Source of the DNA: Lachnoclostridium sp. UBA3262
GTDB lineage: Bacteria; Bacillota; Clostridia; Lachnospirales; Lachnospiraceae
Reading direction: 5' to 3'
Assembly (NCBI GenBank): GCA_002362575.1
Contig: DEUM01000015.1
Coordinates: 1 to 47,087 of the forward strand
Length of the DNA stretch: 47,087 bases
Position 1 is the first letter of the stretch; every line of letters starts with the position of its first letter. The position numbers were made by a program, and so were the translations under genes. This document shows, piece by piece, positions 24,466-32,648 of the stretch. The notes under the pieces were generated by a model. The model saw nothing but the letters and a program-made list of their open reading frames with translations, had not been told where the DNA came from and made no database searches.

Positions 24466-27400
24466 ATGCAACATTTTTACTATTTGATTCGTCTTATTTG
24501 TGTAGGGGTATCTCATCGGATACTCTTACACAAATTTTTTTTTACAAAAGAGAAAGGAGAAGGCTATGAGAAATGGGAAAAAAAGCTGACACTTCAGATT
24601 GGGGAGAAGAAGAAACTGACGGTAAAGAACAAAAAAGGGAAGTTAAAGTGGAAGACGGGGAAGAAGAAGGTGGCGACCGTCTCCAAAAAAGGTGTCGTCA
24701 AGGCAAAGAAAAAGGGAAAAACTACGATTACGGCACAGATTACATACAAAAAGAAGAAAACAAAATTAAAATGTAAGGTAACCGTAGTCAAAAAGAGAAA
24801 GCCAACGAAAAAACCGACAAGTAAACCAATCAATAAACCGACGCAGAGGCCGACGAACAAACCGACGCCGAAAAATACGTCGGCAGTACCGCCTATCGAT
24901 GTAAGTAAGGCAGTGGAGTGGAATAAGGAAAAACAGGGGGATTTTATTGTTACAGGAATCCGGTTTGAAGATTCTTCCCTGACTTACTGGATAAAGGACA
25001 ATGTGATTTTTTTGAAAATGGGTTCGCGGGTTAGTGTTAAGTCTGCTGTCCCAGATTTGAAAAAATGTTCTTTTGATGTGAAAGCAGGAAAGAGGAATTA
25101 TCAAAATGTGACGGTTAATGATATTCAATGGAATGAGAAGCCGTATTATAATTCCGCATCGGATAATGGATATTATGATTTTAAGCTGTACATAAAAGTG
25201 GATGGAAAAGTGTATTGCAGTGCGGCAAAGATGGTTGAGAAGCGTGGCACGGCAGTGAGCGATACCGGAGAAAATTTCCGCATTGAATCCATACAGTACG
25301 GGCAGAAGGAAATTACCGCAGTGAAGGATGCCATGAAGCCATACCACTATATGGTTGAGACACCGGAGAATACAAGTGTACAGACTCTTTTACCGGATTT
25401 GACTAAGGTAAAATTTAAAGCCAGTTATCTGGATATACCGGTGCAGATTACAAAGATATCGGATGTGGTATGGAAAGAAACTTCGTATTATGGCAAAGAA
25501 CAGGGCAGCGGAGGATACTATTCTTTTGTCCTGACGGGCAGAAATGGGGCGCAGGAGATAGAAGTTCCTATTATCTTAAGTGATTTTAATGAAAAGCTGA
25601 CCATACAGGAATACAGTTATAAGCTGAATGGAGAAGACAGACGGGGAACGATGCCGGACTATGCGGATACTATTTCAATCGCCGTTCCCAAAGGCAAAAC
25701 AATAAAAGAAGTCTGGCCGGACATGGCGTCTGACTTTGTCTTTTCTTGTAATTACAAAGACCAGACGTATCAGGGAATCAAACCTTCCAGCGTGGTCTGG
25801 GTGGATACGCCGTATTACGAAAGCGGGTGTGACGGAGGATATTATAGATTTCTTTTGTCGGTTACCATGGCAGATGGAAGTACGGTCTCAAGGGAATTTA
25901 AGCTGATAGAGGAGTACCGGGAAATTACCTATGAGGTGACGGGCGTATTGAAAGCTGCGACAGGTGAATTTGCCGCCCGCCAGACCTTGAATTTTTATAA
26001 TTCGGCAGACGGGGGAAGTTCCTATGACACTGAGACTGGAGAGAATGGAGAGTACCGGATTGATTTGCCGGAAGGCAGCTATAGCGTTTTTTGGAATGAG
26101 ATGTATCTTGATTCAGTCACGGTAGAAAAGAGGAATATGGTTTGCAATCTGCAGTCAGAGGATATGTTCCGGGTTTCCGGAGTAGTTTACCGGCAGGGAA
26201 AGATATGGGCGGACGCGGGTATCCATTTCGAGTTAGAGGATGTATCGGTCTTCTGCCGCTCCGATAAGAAAACCGGGGCGTACTCAGTATATCTTCCTAA
26301 AAATCAGTATATAGAGGAGCTTAATGTGAACGGCGCTACGGTGAAACGTGACGGTATGCCAAACAGTATTAAAGAAAATATAATCTTTGATATAAAGACT
26401 GATTTAGTGAAAATTTCCGGTACGATTTACAGTAAGAAAGGAAAGCCATTTGCCAACAGAAGCGAGGTAACGCTGGAGACAGAGTCCTATAGCATATATC
26501 ATTTTAATACGGATTTGGACGGAAGCTATGAGATATATGTACCGGCATATGAAACCTACTACTATGTATTTGGAAATAAAGATGTGGATGCAGTCGAAGT
26601 AAAAAAAGAAGATGTGACAGGTAAAGATATAACGCTGGGGCTTACTCATGTGACGGGTACTTTAATGTCAGTAAACGGCGGTGTGATAAGAGAGGCAGAG
26701 TGTGTTTTTAGCGATGCGTCCGGGGAGTATTACAGCTATGTACTGACAGATGGCGATGGAAATTATTCCCTGTATGCAGAGCCGGGAACCTATTCGGTCA
26801 GGGTTTATATGACAGCCTTTCATATAGAATTGGAAAACAAAATACAGGTGGGCAGCGAGGATTCGGTCTGTGACCTTGCAACACCGTTATATAAAGTAAA
26901 CGGAAGGATACGCAATAATGGTAAGCTGCTTAGGGAAACGGATGTTCATCTGACGGCAGGTGCCGATGATATTGTAGGCACATTCACAACAGATGAAAAC
27001 GGGGGTTATACCTTGTATCTGTCGGCGGGTACCTATTCGTTAAATATCGAATATGGTGAAAAGCAGGAGCAGACGTTTACGGTAACGGATGATAAATCAC
27101 AGGATTTTGATTTTAGCTACAGTATAATAAAAGGGCATATATACCGGGCCGAGGGAGTAGAGTTTGAAGATATGATGGAAAATATAAGTATTATCAATCC
27201 GAGTGGGGAGGAAGTTAAAAGAATCTTTTATCTTTTTTCTTCGGAATACGAGTGGTATTTTGATGAAGAATTAGAAAAGGGATTGTATAAAGTAAACTTC
27301 AATGGGATAACGTTAGATACCTTTACCGTATCGGGTAAAGAGACAACGCATGATATCGTGCTGAATCTGTTTCTCGTTTCCGGTCATGTGACAGGAGTTC

Positions 27401-27609
27401 CGGAGAGTGAAATCCCTCCACTGGAATTCAGAGGAGGGGACATCGACGGTACGTTGAGAGCGACTCTCTATGATTTGGAAGATGGCAGGGCGAGTTATCA
27501 TGTTTATCTGCCAAAGGGAATCTATACTGCCCACATGGGAGGCAAGGAATTAGGAACAGTGGAAGTGATGGGCGATAAGAGTGATGTAGAGTTTGCGTAC
27601 TCAGAATAA
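24466..27609 (+). CDS. Paralogue of the giant repeat protein, signal peptide lost (probable pseudogene)
   Basis: The open frame codes for the same layout as its upstream neighbour: a basic Big_2-like module (VATVSKKGVVKAKKKGK), a KPT linker, three beta blocks and about eight regulatory-like repeats. It lacks any signal peptide. The proper ribosome site and ATG (24566, AAAGGAGAAGGCT) read MRNGKKS and stop. The codon after ATGAGAAA joins directly to the sequence matching the Ig module, so about 110 bases of signal-peptide coding were deleted and the frame shifted. The in-frame start at ATG 24466 lies before a terminator (24497-24543) and yields a non-secretory N-terminus. Long open coding after the lesion suggests recent damage. 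Confidence 0.7.
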   Translation: MQHFYYLIRLICVGVSHRILLHKFFFTKEKGEGYEKWEKKLTLQIGEKKKLTVKNKKGKLKWKTGKKKVATVSKKGVVKAKKKGKTTITAQITYKKKKTKLKCKVTVVKKRKPTKKPTSKPINKPTQRPTNKPTPKNTSAVPPIDVSKAVEWNKEKQGDFIVTGIRFEDSSLTYWIKDNVIFLKMGSRVSVKSAVPDLKKCSFDVKAGKRNYQNVTVNDIQWNEKPYYNSASDNGYYDFKLYIKVDGKVYCSAAKMVEKRGTAVSDTGENFRIESIQYGQKEITAVKDAMKPYHYMVETPENTSVQTLLPDLTKVKFKASYLDIPVQITKISDVVWKETSYYGKEQGSGGYYSFVLTGRNGAQEIEVPIILSDFNEKLTIQEYSYKLNGEDRRGTMPDYADTISIAVPKGKTIKEVWPDMASDFVFSCNYKDQTYQGIKPSSVVWVDTPYYESGCDGGYYRFLLSVTMADGSTVSREFKLIEEYREITYEVTGVLKAATGEFAARQTLNFYNSADGGSSYDTETGENGEYRIDLPEGSYSVFWNEMYLDSVTVEKRNMVCNLQSEDMFRVSGVVYRQGKIWADAGIHFELEDVSVFCRSDKKTGAYSVYLPKNQYIEELNVNGATVKRDGMPNSIKENIIFDIKTDLVKISGTIYSKKGKPFANRSEVTLETESYSIYHFNTDLDGSYEIYVPAYETYYYVFGNKDVDAVEVKKEDVTGKDITLGLTHVTGTLMSVNGGVIREAECVFSDASGEYYSYVLTDGDGNYSLYAEPGTYSVRVYMTAFHIELENKIQVGSEDSVCDLATPLYKVNGRIRNNGKLLRETDVHLTAGADDIVGTFTTDENGGYTLYLSAGTYSLNIEYGEKQEQTFTVTDDKSQDFDFSYSIIKGHIYRAEGVEFEDMMENISIINPSGEEVKRIFYLFSSEYEWYFDEELEKGLYKVNFNGITLDTFTVSGKETTHDIVLNLFLVSGHVTGVPESEIPPLEFRGGDIDGTLRATLYDLEDGRASYHVYLPKGIYTAHMGGKELGTVEVMGDKSDVEFAYSE
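24497..24543 (+). terminator. Intrinsic terminator between the two repeat-protein genes
   Basis: A 17-bp imperfect stem starting with TTTGTGTA (24497-24504) and ending with TACACAAA (24527-24534) is followed by nine T. It closes the first repeat-protein gene and lies inside the frame of the second. Confidence 0.85.
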
Positions 27610-27618
27610 TATAGGGTT

Positions 27619-27690
27619 ATGCGGCGAGTATCCTACCGTTTCTTGCCGGGACATCACTCCCCGCAAAAAACGGTAGGATATCCGCCGCAT
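27619..27690. repeat. 72-base palindrome between convergent genes
   Basis: The arms 27619-27641 and 27668-27690 are 23 bp with two mismatches (start ATGCGGCG, end CGCCGCAT) around a 26-base loop. It sits between the converging repeat-protein and carbamate kinase genes. The T-runs are short, so it is not a standard terminator. The loop side, TTCTTGCC then ATCACTCCCCG and a run of A, matches a block in both arms of the 534-bp palindrome (near 7858-7886 and, inverted, 8271-8303). Confidence 0.8.
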
Positions 27691-27702
27691 AATCGAAAAG
27701 GA

Positions 27703-28623
27703 TTATTTGATTATCGTTCCGGTTCTCTCACGAATCCCCTGATAAGCGTTTTCAAGCTTTGTGATAATGGCGGTTCTTCCTTTACCGGAGGAAACAAAAG
27801 AAACGCCGGCGTCGATTTTTGGAAGCGTAGTAACCGGATCGAAATGCCCCTCATCAATCAGCCGGATGGCTTCTGATACGTCAATGTTTCCGATTGCCTT
27901 ACTGCCATTGTCGATTGTCATCTGCTCTTTGGCAGTCAGGATGAGCAGGTGGGAGGCGTCCACCATGTCGGCGAGCTTCGCTGCCGTATAATCTTTTTCA
28001 ATGACAGCACTGGCGCCCTTTAAGGAAGTACCCTGCTCGAGTACCGGGATTCCGCCGCCACCAGCGGCAATGACAAGTTGTCCGGCGTCTAGCAATGCTG
28101 TGACCGCATCAATTTCATAGATGTCAACCGGGCGGGGCGAGGCGATGATACGGCGGTAGCCGTCGCCCTCCGGCACGACATAATTTCCTTTTTCTTCCTC
28201 TGCTTCGGCTTCTTCTTTTGTCATCACACGGCCGATAACCTTTGTCGGGTGGTTGAATGCTTTATCAAAAGGATCGACGCGAACCTGTGTGATAACGGTA
28301 GATACCGGTTTAAAAATGCCGCGGTTCAAAAGCTCTGTGCGGATTGCGTTCTGCAAGTCATAGCCAATGTAGCCCTGACTCATCGCGCCGCAGAGCGACA
28401 TCGGGGCAACGGTATACCGACTGTCCAGACGGGAAAATTCGGTCATGGCGGTCTGAATCATACCAACCTGTGGTCCATTGCTGTGTGTAATAACTATTTG
28501 AAATTTTTGTTCGGCGAGGTCGGCAACTGCCTCTGCTGCTTTTTTTACGTTTTTCTGCTGTTCTGGAAATGTCTCGCCAAAGGCATTTCTGCCGAGGGCG
28601 ACAACGACGCGTTTTTCTTTCAT
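27703..28623 (-). CDS. arcC: Carbamate kinase
   Basis: The 306-aa amino-acid-kinase-fold enzyme interconverts carbamoyl phosphate plus ADP with carbamate plus ATP. The family N-terminus VVVALGRNAFG, THSNGPQVG near residue 51, the AAGGGGIPV segment and the KDYTAAKLA region that binds nucleotide are all present. Length is typical (about 310). The start is ATG 28623 with TTGGAGGAG 6 bases upstream; an 11-codon upstream extension has no site. It stands alone: no arginine deiminase or ornithine carbamoyltransferase gene is within the window. It may serve agmatine, allantoin or other carbamoyl-phosphate-yielding catabolism encoded elsewhere. Confidence 0.95.
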   Translation of the reverse strand: MKEKRVVVALGRNAFGETFPEQQKNVKKAAEAVADLAEQKFQIVITHSNGPQVGMIQTAMTEFSRLDSRYTVAPMSLCGAMSQGYIGYDLQNAIRTELLNRGIFKPVSTVITQVRVDPFDKAFNHPTKVIGRVMTKEEAEAEEEKGNYVVPEGDGYRRIIASPRPVDIYEIDAVTALLDAGQLVIAAGGGGIPVLEQGTSLKGASAVIEKDYTAAKLADMVDASHLLILTAKEQMTIDNGSKAIGNIDVSEAIRLIDEGHFDPVTTLPKIDAGVSFVSSGKGRTAIITKLENAYQGIRERTGTIIK

Positions 28624-28685
28624 GGGCTCCTCCAATGTCTGATTATAATAAAACAATGTTGTTATACTGCTAAAAACTGTTTAAT

Positions 28686-28714
28686 ATTATATCAAATTCA
28701 GGAAAAGGATTCAA
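28686..28714 (-). promoter_or_regulatory. Promoter of the carbamate kinase gene
   Basis: On the minus strand TTGAAT (complement of 28709-28714), a 17-base spacer and a consensus TATAAT (complement of 28686-28691) lie about 63 bases upstream of the start codon. Confidence 0.6.
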
Positions 28715-28761
28715 CTGCTTCTGTAAGAGGCAGGGATTTTTTGGAAGGTTCCGTATTTTCT

Positions 28762-28852
28762 GGAGGCTGTCTGCTCGCATGGGCGTTTTCACTTGCGAAG
28801 TACGCAGCGGTATGGGGGTGTACTTCGAACCCGTGCTCACTGGACAGCCTCC
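28762..28852. repeat. 91-base nested palindrome, copy A of an intergenic repeat family
   Basis: The outer stem is GGAGGCTGTC (28762-28771) with GACAGCCTCC (28843-28852). The inner stem is CGAAGTAC (28796-28803) with GTACTTCG (28820-28827). The left arm carries GCTCGCATGGGCG (28773-28785) and CGGTATGGG (28808-28816), both found inverted in the second palindrome 240 bp further on. It lies in the divergent intergenic region, which contains no gene. Confidence 0.8.
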
Positions 28853-28917
28853 GATAAATACTGTAATACCGTCAAAGTATTCCCTTACTATTAGTAGTAG
28901 AAATAGTTTTTTGTTCT

Positions 28918-29117
28918 ATAGCGCCAGTGGAGGACTTAGGCGGAGTTGCAGTAATGACAGGGGGACTGGCATGCGAGCATGGGTTCAAAGTACGCCGGTA
29001 TGAGGAGCGTGTACAATACGCTCCCATACCGTTGCGCACTTTGTTAGCGGGAGCGCCCATGCGAGCAGCCAGTCCCCCTGTCATTACGGAACCCACCTAA
29101 AACTCCCGCTGCTTTCT
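28918..29117. repeat. About 200-bp imperfect palindrome, copy B of the same repeat family
   Basis: A perfect 19-bp core, GTAATGACAGGGGGACTGG (28951-28969), pairs with 29069-29087. Inside it the arms continue to pair down to a small loop near 29014-29016. The right arm carries CCCATACCG (29023-29031) and CGCCCATGCGAGC (29054-29066), the complements of the copy A motifs. Weaker pairing extends outward to about 28918 and 29117, where the next gene's -35 box begins. Confidence 0.8.
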
Positions 29118-29145
29118 TGACGAAGCAGAATAAATAAAGTATAAT
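29117..29145 (+). promoter_or_regulatory. Promoter of the beta-CASP/EAL/ASST-like operon
   Basis: TTGACG (29117-29122), a 17-base spacer and TATAAT (29140-29145) form a near-consensus promoter at the edge of the palindrome, 92 bases before the start codon. Confidence 0.75.
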
Positions 29146-29237
29146 ATTAGAACATGATAAAAGGGGAAGTTTTTGTTTATAGGTTTATAACATTACGACA
29201 GCAGAGTTAATACGCGATACGATGAAGGGGGTTGCTT

Positions 29238-30839
29238 ATGAAACTGGTATTTATTGGTGCGGACCACGAAGTTACGGGAAGCTGCCATTATATGGAAGTG
29301 GGCAGCAAGAAATTTTGTGTAGACATTGGTATGGAGCAGGGGAAGGATATATTTGAAAATCAGGAAATTCCGGTCAGTCCGTCGGAGTTAGATTTTATTC
29401 TTTTGACACATGCCCATATTGACCATACAGGGCTTTTGCCAATGCTGTATGCAAGGGGATTCCGGGGACAGGTATATGCGACAAAAGCGACGGTAGAGTT
29501 AAGCCAGATAATGCTTCGGGATAGTGCCCATATCCAGCAGTTTGAGGCAGAATGGCGAAACAGGAAGGCACAGCGCTCAGGCGGCGAGGTATATGAGCCG
29601 CTATACACGATGGAGGATGCGCTGGGGGCAATTCGTTTGATGACTTCCTGTGATTATGGAAGCATGGTACATATATGTGATGAAGTCGTTGTTCGGTTTA
29701 CCGACATCGGGCATCTGCTCGGTTCTTCTTCCATTGAGGTATTTGCAAAGGAAAATGGGAAGGAGCGCACGGTAGTATTTTCCGGTGATATTGGGAATGA
29801 CAATAAACCGATTTTAAAAAATCCGACATATACGAAAGCGGCAGATTACGTTGTTATGGAATCGACCTACGGCGACCGGCTGCACGGCGAAGCACCCGAT
29901 TATGTAGGAGATTTGGCGAAAATTATACAGGAGACGTTTGAACGTGGCGGCAATGTTGTGATTCCTTCTTTTGCGGTAGGAAGAACGCAGGAATTGCTTT
30001 ATTTTATCCGCCAGATAAAGGAGGAACGTCTCGTCACAGTAAATTCAGATTTTGAGGTGTATGTTGACAGTCCTCTTGCGGTTGAGGCGACAAGTATATT
30101 CCGAAAAAATGTCGAGCAGTGTTTTGATGATGAGGCACGGGGGCTTGTGAAAAAAGGAATCAATCCGATTAGTTTTCCGGGATTAAAGTTATCCATTACG
30201 AGCGATGACAGTAAGGCGATTAACTTTGATATGCAGCCGAAGGTAATTATTTCGGCATCCGGTATGTGTGAGGCGGGGCGCATCCGCCATCACTTGAAGC
30301 ACAATCTGTGGCGGAGTGAAAGCACGATTGTGTTTGTCGGTTATCAGACGAGAGGGACACTTGGGCGTTCCCTGCTGGAAGGGGCAGAACAGGTAAAGCT
30401 TTTTGGCGAGCCAGTTGAGGTGCAGGCAAAAATTGTAAAGCTTGCAGGCATCAGCAGCCATGCAGATAAAAATGGACTTCTCCGCTGGGTAAACGGTTTT
30501 ACGGAACGTTCGCCGAAAAGAGTATTTGTGGTACACGGGGAGGATGCGGTATGTACCAGTTTTGTGCGTACTCTGGAGGATTCCGGTTATATTGCATCGG
30601 CGCCGTACAGCGGGACAGTCTTTAATTTGCTTTCCGGTGAATTTGAGAAGGAAGCCCTGCCAATCGCTGTCAGCAAAAAGACATCGGCAAGAAAGCGCTC
30701 TGGCGATATGTTCCAGCGCCTGTTGACTGCTGGACAGCGGCTGTTAGCGGTAATTCGTAGAAACGAGGGGCTGAGCAATAAAGAAACTGCTAAATTCACG
30801 GATCAGATCAATGCATTGTGTGATAAGTGGGACAGATAG
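29238..30839 (+). CDS. Metallo-beta-lactamase fold, beta-CASP ribonuclease-like protein
   Basis: The 533-aa protein has the MBL zinc motif THAHIDHTG (57-65), the ligands in DIGHLLGSSS and FSGDIGNDN, and the beta-CASP motifs. Motif A is MESTYGDR, the basic stretch is ASGMCEAGRIRHH, and motif C is GISSHADKNGLLRWV followed by VFVVHGED. This is the YSH1/CPSF73-like family of RNA-cleaving enzymes, distinct from RNase J in layout. It has about 60 extra C-terminal residues of basic character. The start ATG 29238 is preceded by GAAGGGGG. Its own promoter is at 29117, and the EAL-domain gene follows after 27 bp. Confidence 0.9.
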   Translation: MKLVFIGADHEVTGSCHYMEVGSKKFCVDIGMEQGKDIFENQEIPVSPSELDFILLTHAHIDHTGLLPMLYARGFRGQVYATKATVELSQIMLRDSAHIQQFEAEWRNRKAQRSGGEVYEPLYTMEDALGAIRLMTSCDYGSMVHICDEVVVRFTDIGHLLGSSSIEVFAKENGKERTVVFSGDIGNDNKPILKNPTYTKAADYVVMESTYGDRLHGEAPDYVGDLAKIIQETFERGGNVVIPSFAVGRTQELLYFIRQIKEERLVTVNSDFEVYVDSPLAVEATSIFRKNVEQCFDDEARGLVKKGINPISFPGLKLSITSDDSKAINFDMQPKVIISASGMCEAGRIRHHLKHNLWRSESTIVFVGYQTRGTLGRSLLEGAEQVKLFGEPVEVQAKIVKLAGISSHADKNGLLRWVNGFTERSPKRVFVVHGEDAVCTSFVRTLEDSGYIASAPYSGTVFNLLSGEFEKEALPIAVSKKTSARKRSGDMFQRLLTAGQRLLAVIRRNEGLSNKETAKFTDQINALCDKWDR

Positions 30840-30866
30840 CAGGGGAAAATGAGAAGGGGTGATAAA

Positions 30867-32648
30867 GTGGCAGAATATGTAGAACAGCAGCGCGTATTGG
30901 ATAATGATTTAATAGAAGAACGGGTAAAACAGATTGCAATGAATCATTTCTATTCTGTATACGTCAGGCACAGCTTAGAGGATGCCATGTCCCATGTTGA
31001 TGAAAATGTGCACTGGATTGGCTCAAAGGAAGGCCATGTTGCATATAACAAAAAAGAATATAAGGTACTGTTGGAAAAGGCGCTGGATGAAGTCCCATTT
31101 GACTGCGTGCTAAAGGTGGTCAGCGCCAACACCGTGACTTTGAACCCCTCCTGTTACGAAGTAAGTGGGGAGCTGGAGTTACGGATTCCCTATCAGCTGC
31201 AGGTAATGTATGTTGAGTTTCGTTTTTCGATGGTAATTTTATATAAGGATAGAAAGGACTATTCGGTTGTCTCAATTCACACATCGTTAAGCAGCAAGGA
31301 ACTCTCCGAGAAAGGTTTACTGAATCAGGAAAAGCATGGAATGGGAGAGAAGCAAAAGAATCCGAATGAGTTTGATGCCCTGACCGGACTGTACACATTA
31401 GATTATTTCAAGAAAGAGCTTAGCAGTATACTGGCAGAGGAGGATGAGGATACCAAGTATGCCTTGTTGTGTACCGATGTCAGTCATTTTGAAAAAGTGA
31501 ATAATCTGTATGGGCTGAGGAAGGCGGACCGGATGCTGATTGAACTCGCCTCTCTCCTAAATAGTTTCAGCCGGAATGTGAAACTATCCTGCCGCAGTGT
31601 GGCGGACCATTTTCTTGTGCTGGTGTCTTATGATACAGTGGAAAAGCTGGAAATTCTGCTCAAACGCTTATGCGAAGATTTTAACCGGGATATTGCCGTG
31701 GCTTATCCAAAGGCATCCCCGCGCCTTGGAATTGGGGTGTATCCGGTTCGGGACAGACAGGAAAATGTGGGGAAGATAGTGGAGAACTCAAATAGCGCAA
31801 GAAAAAGCCTGCGCCTGCAAAAGAGCCTGAGCGTAGTTTTTTACGATGAGAAGATTTACGTCCGTATGGAAAAAATCCGAAAGATTGAGAGTATTATGCA
31901 GGAGGCGATGGAGCAAGGTGAGTTTAAGGTGTTCCTGCAGCCAAAGTACGATTTGGAACAGGAAAGGATAGTAGGGGCGGAGGCGCTGACGAGATGGATT
32001 CGGAAGGATGGTACCATTATATATCCGGATGAATTTATACCAATATTCGAGCAGGACGGTTTTATTGTAGATTTGGATTTCCATATGCTGAGTAAAGTAT
32101 GTGCGATGATTCAGAGAAGGCTGAAGACAAAGAAAAGATGTGTTACAGTGTCAGTCAACCAGTCCAGATTACTGCTTCAGGAAAAGGATTATGTAAGTAA
32201 AATTGCGGCAATCTTGGCAAAGTACAATACACCGCCCGAATACATAGAACTGGAGCTGACAGAGAGGATTTTCAAGGATAATCTGACAAATATAGCACAG
32301 ATGATGGGCAGACTGAAGGATTTGGGCATACATTGGTCCATCGATGATTTTGGAACGGGATACTCGTCCTTAAATCTGTTAAAAGACCTGCCTGTCGATG
32401 TAATTAAGCTGGATAAATCGTTTCTAGATGCGACAGAAACGTCAGAGACAAGTAAAATTATTATACGAAAAACAGTGGAATTGACCAGAGAGCTGGATAA
32501 GAAGGTTGTCTGTGAGGGTGTTGAGACAGAGTCGCAGGCAGAATATCTGAGAGATATCCGCTGTGATGTGGCACAGGGGTATTTGTATGCCCGCCCGATG
32601 CCGATGAATGAGTTTGAAAATTTATTGGATAAGGAGTTGTATGTATGA
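30867..32648 (+). CDS. c-di-GMP phosphodiesterase: NTF2-like domain, degenerate GGDEF, EAL
   Basis: The 593-aa protein starts with a SnoaL/NTF2-like sensory domain (about 15-150). A GGDEF domain follows whose signature is replaced by SVADHF, so it should not make c-di-GMP and may only bind nucleotide. The C-terminal EAL domain has its catalytic motifs: EAL at residues 372-374 in GAEALTRW, ELTE, DDFGTGYSSL, KLDKSF, EGVET and QGYLYARPM. An active phosphodiesterase is therefore expected. No membrane helix is seen, so it is cytoplasmic. The start is probably GTG 30867 (AAGGGGTG upstream); ATG 30849 is the alternative. The next gene starts inside its stop codon (ATGA). Confidence 0.9.
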   Translation: MAEYVEQQRVLDNDLIEERVKQIAMNHFYSVYVRHSLEDAMSHVDENVHWIGSKEGHVAYNKKEYKVLLEKALDEVPFDCVLKVVSANTVTLNPSCYEVSGELELRIPYQLQVMYVEFRFSMVILYKDRKDYSVVSIHTSLSSKELSEKGLLNQEKHGMGEKQKNPNEFDALTGLYTLDYFKKELSSILAEEDEDTKYALLCTDVSHFEKVNNLYGLRKADRMLIELASLLNSFSRNVKLSCRSVADHFLVLVSYDTVEKLEILLKRLCEDFNRDIAVAYPKASPRLGIGVYPVRDRQENVGKIVENSNSARKSLRLQKSLSVVFYDEKIYVRMEKIRKIESIMQEAMEQGEFKVFLQPKYDLEQERIVGAEALTRWIRKDGTIIYPDEFIPIFEQDGFIVDLDFHMLSKVCAMIQRRLKTKKRCVTVSVNQSRLLLQEKDYVSKIAAILAKYNTPPEYIELELTERIFKDNLTNIAQMMGRLKDLGIHWSIDDFGTGYSSLNLLKDLPVDVIKLDKSFLDATETSETSKIIIRKTVELTRELDKKVVCEGVETESQAEYLRDIRCDVAQGYLYARPMPMNEFENLLDKELYV

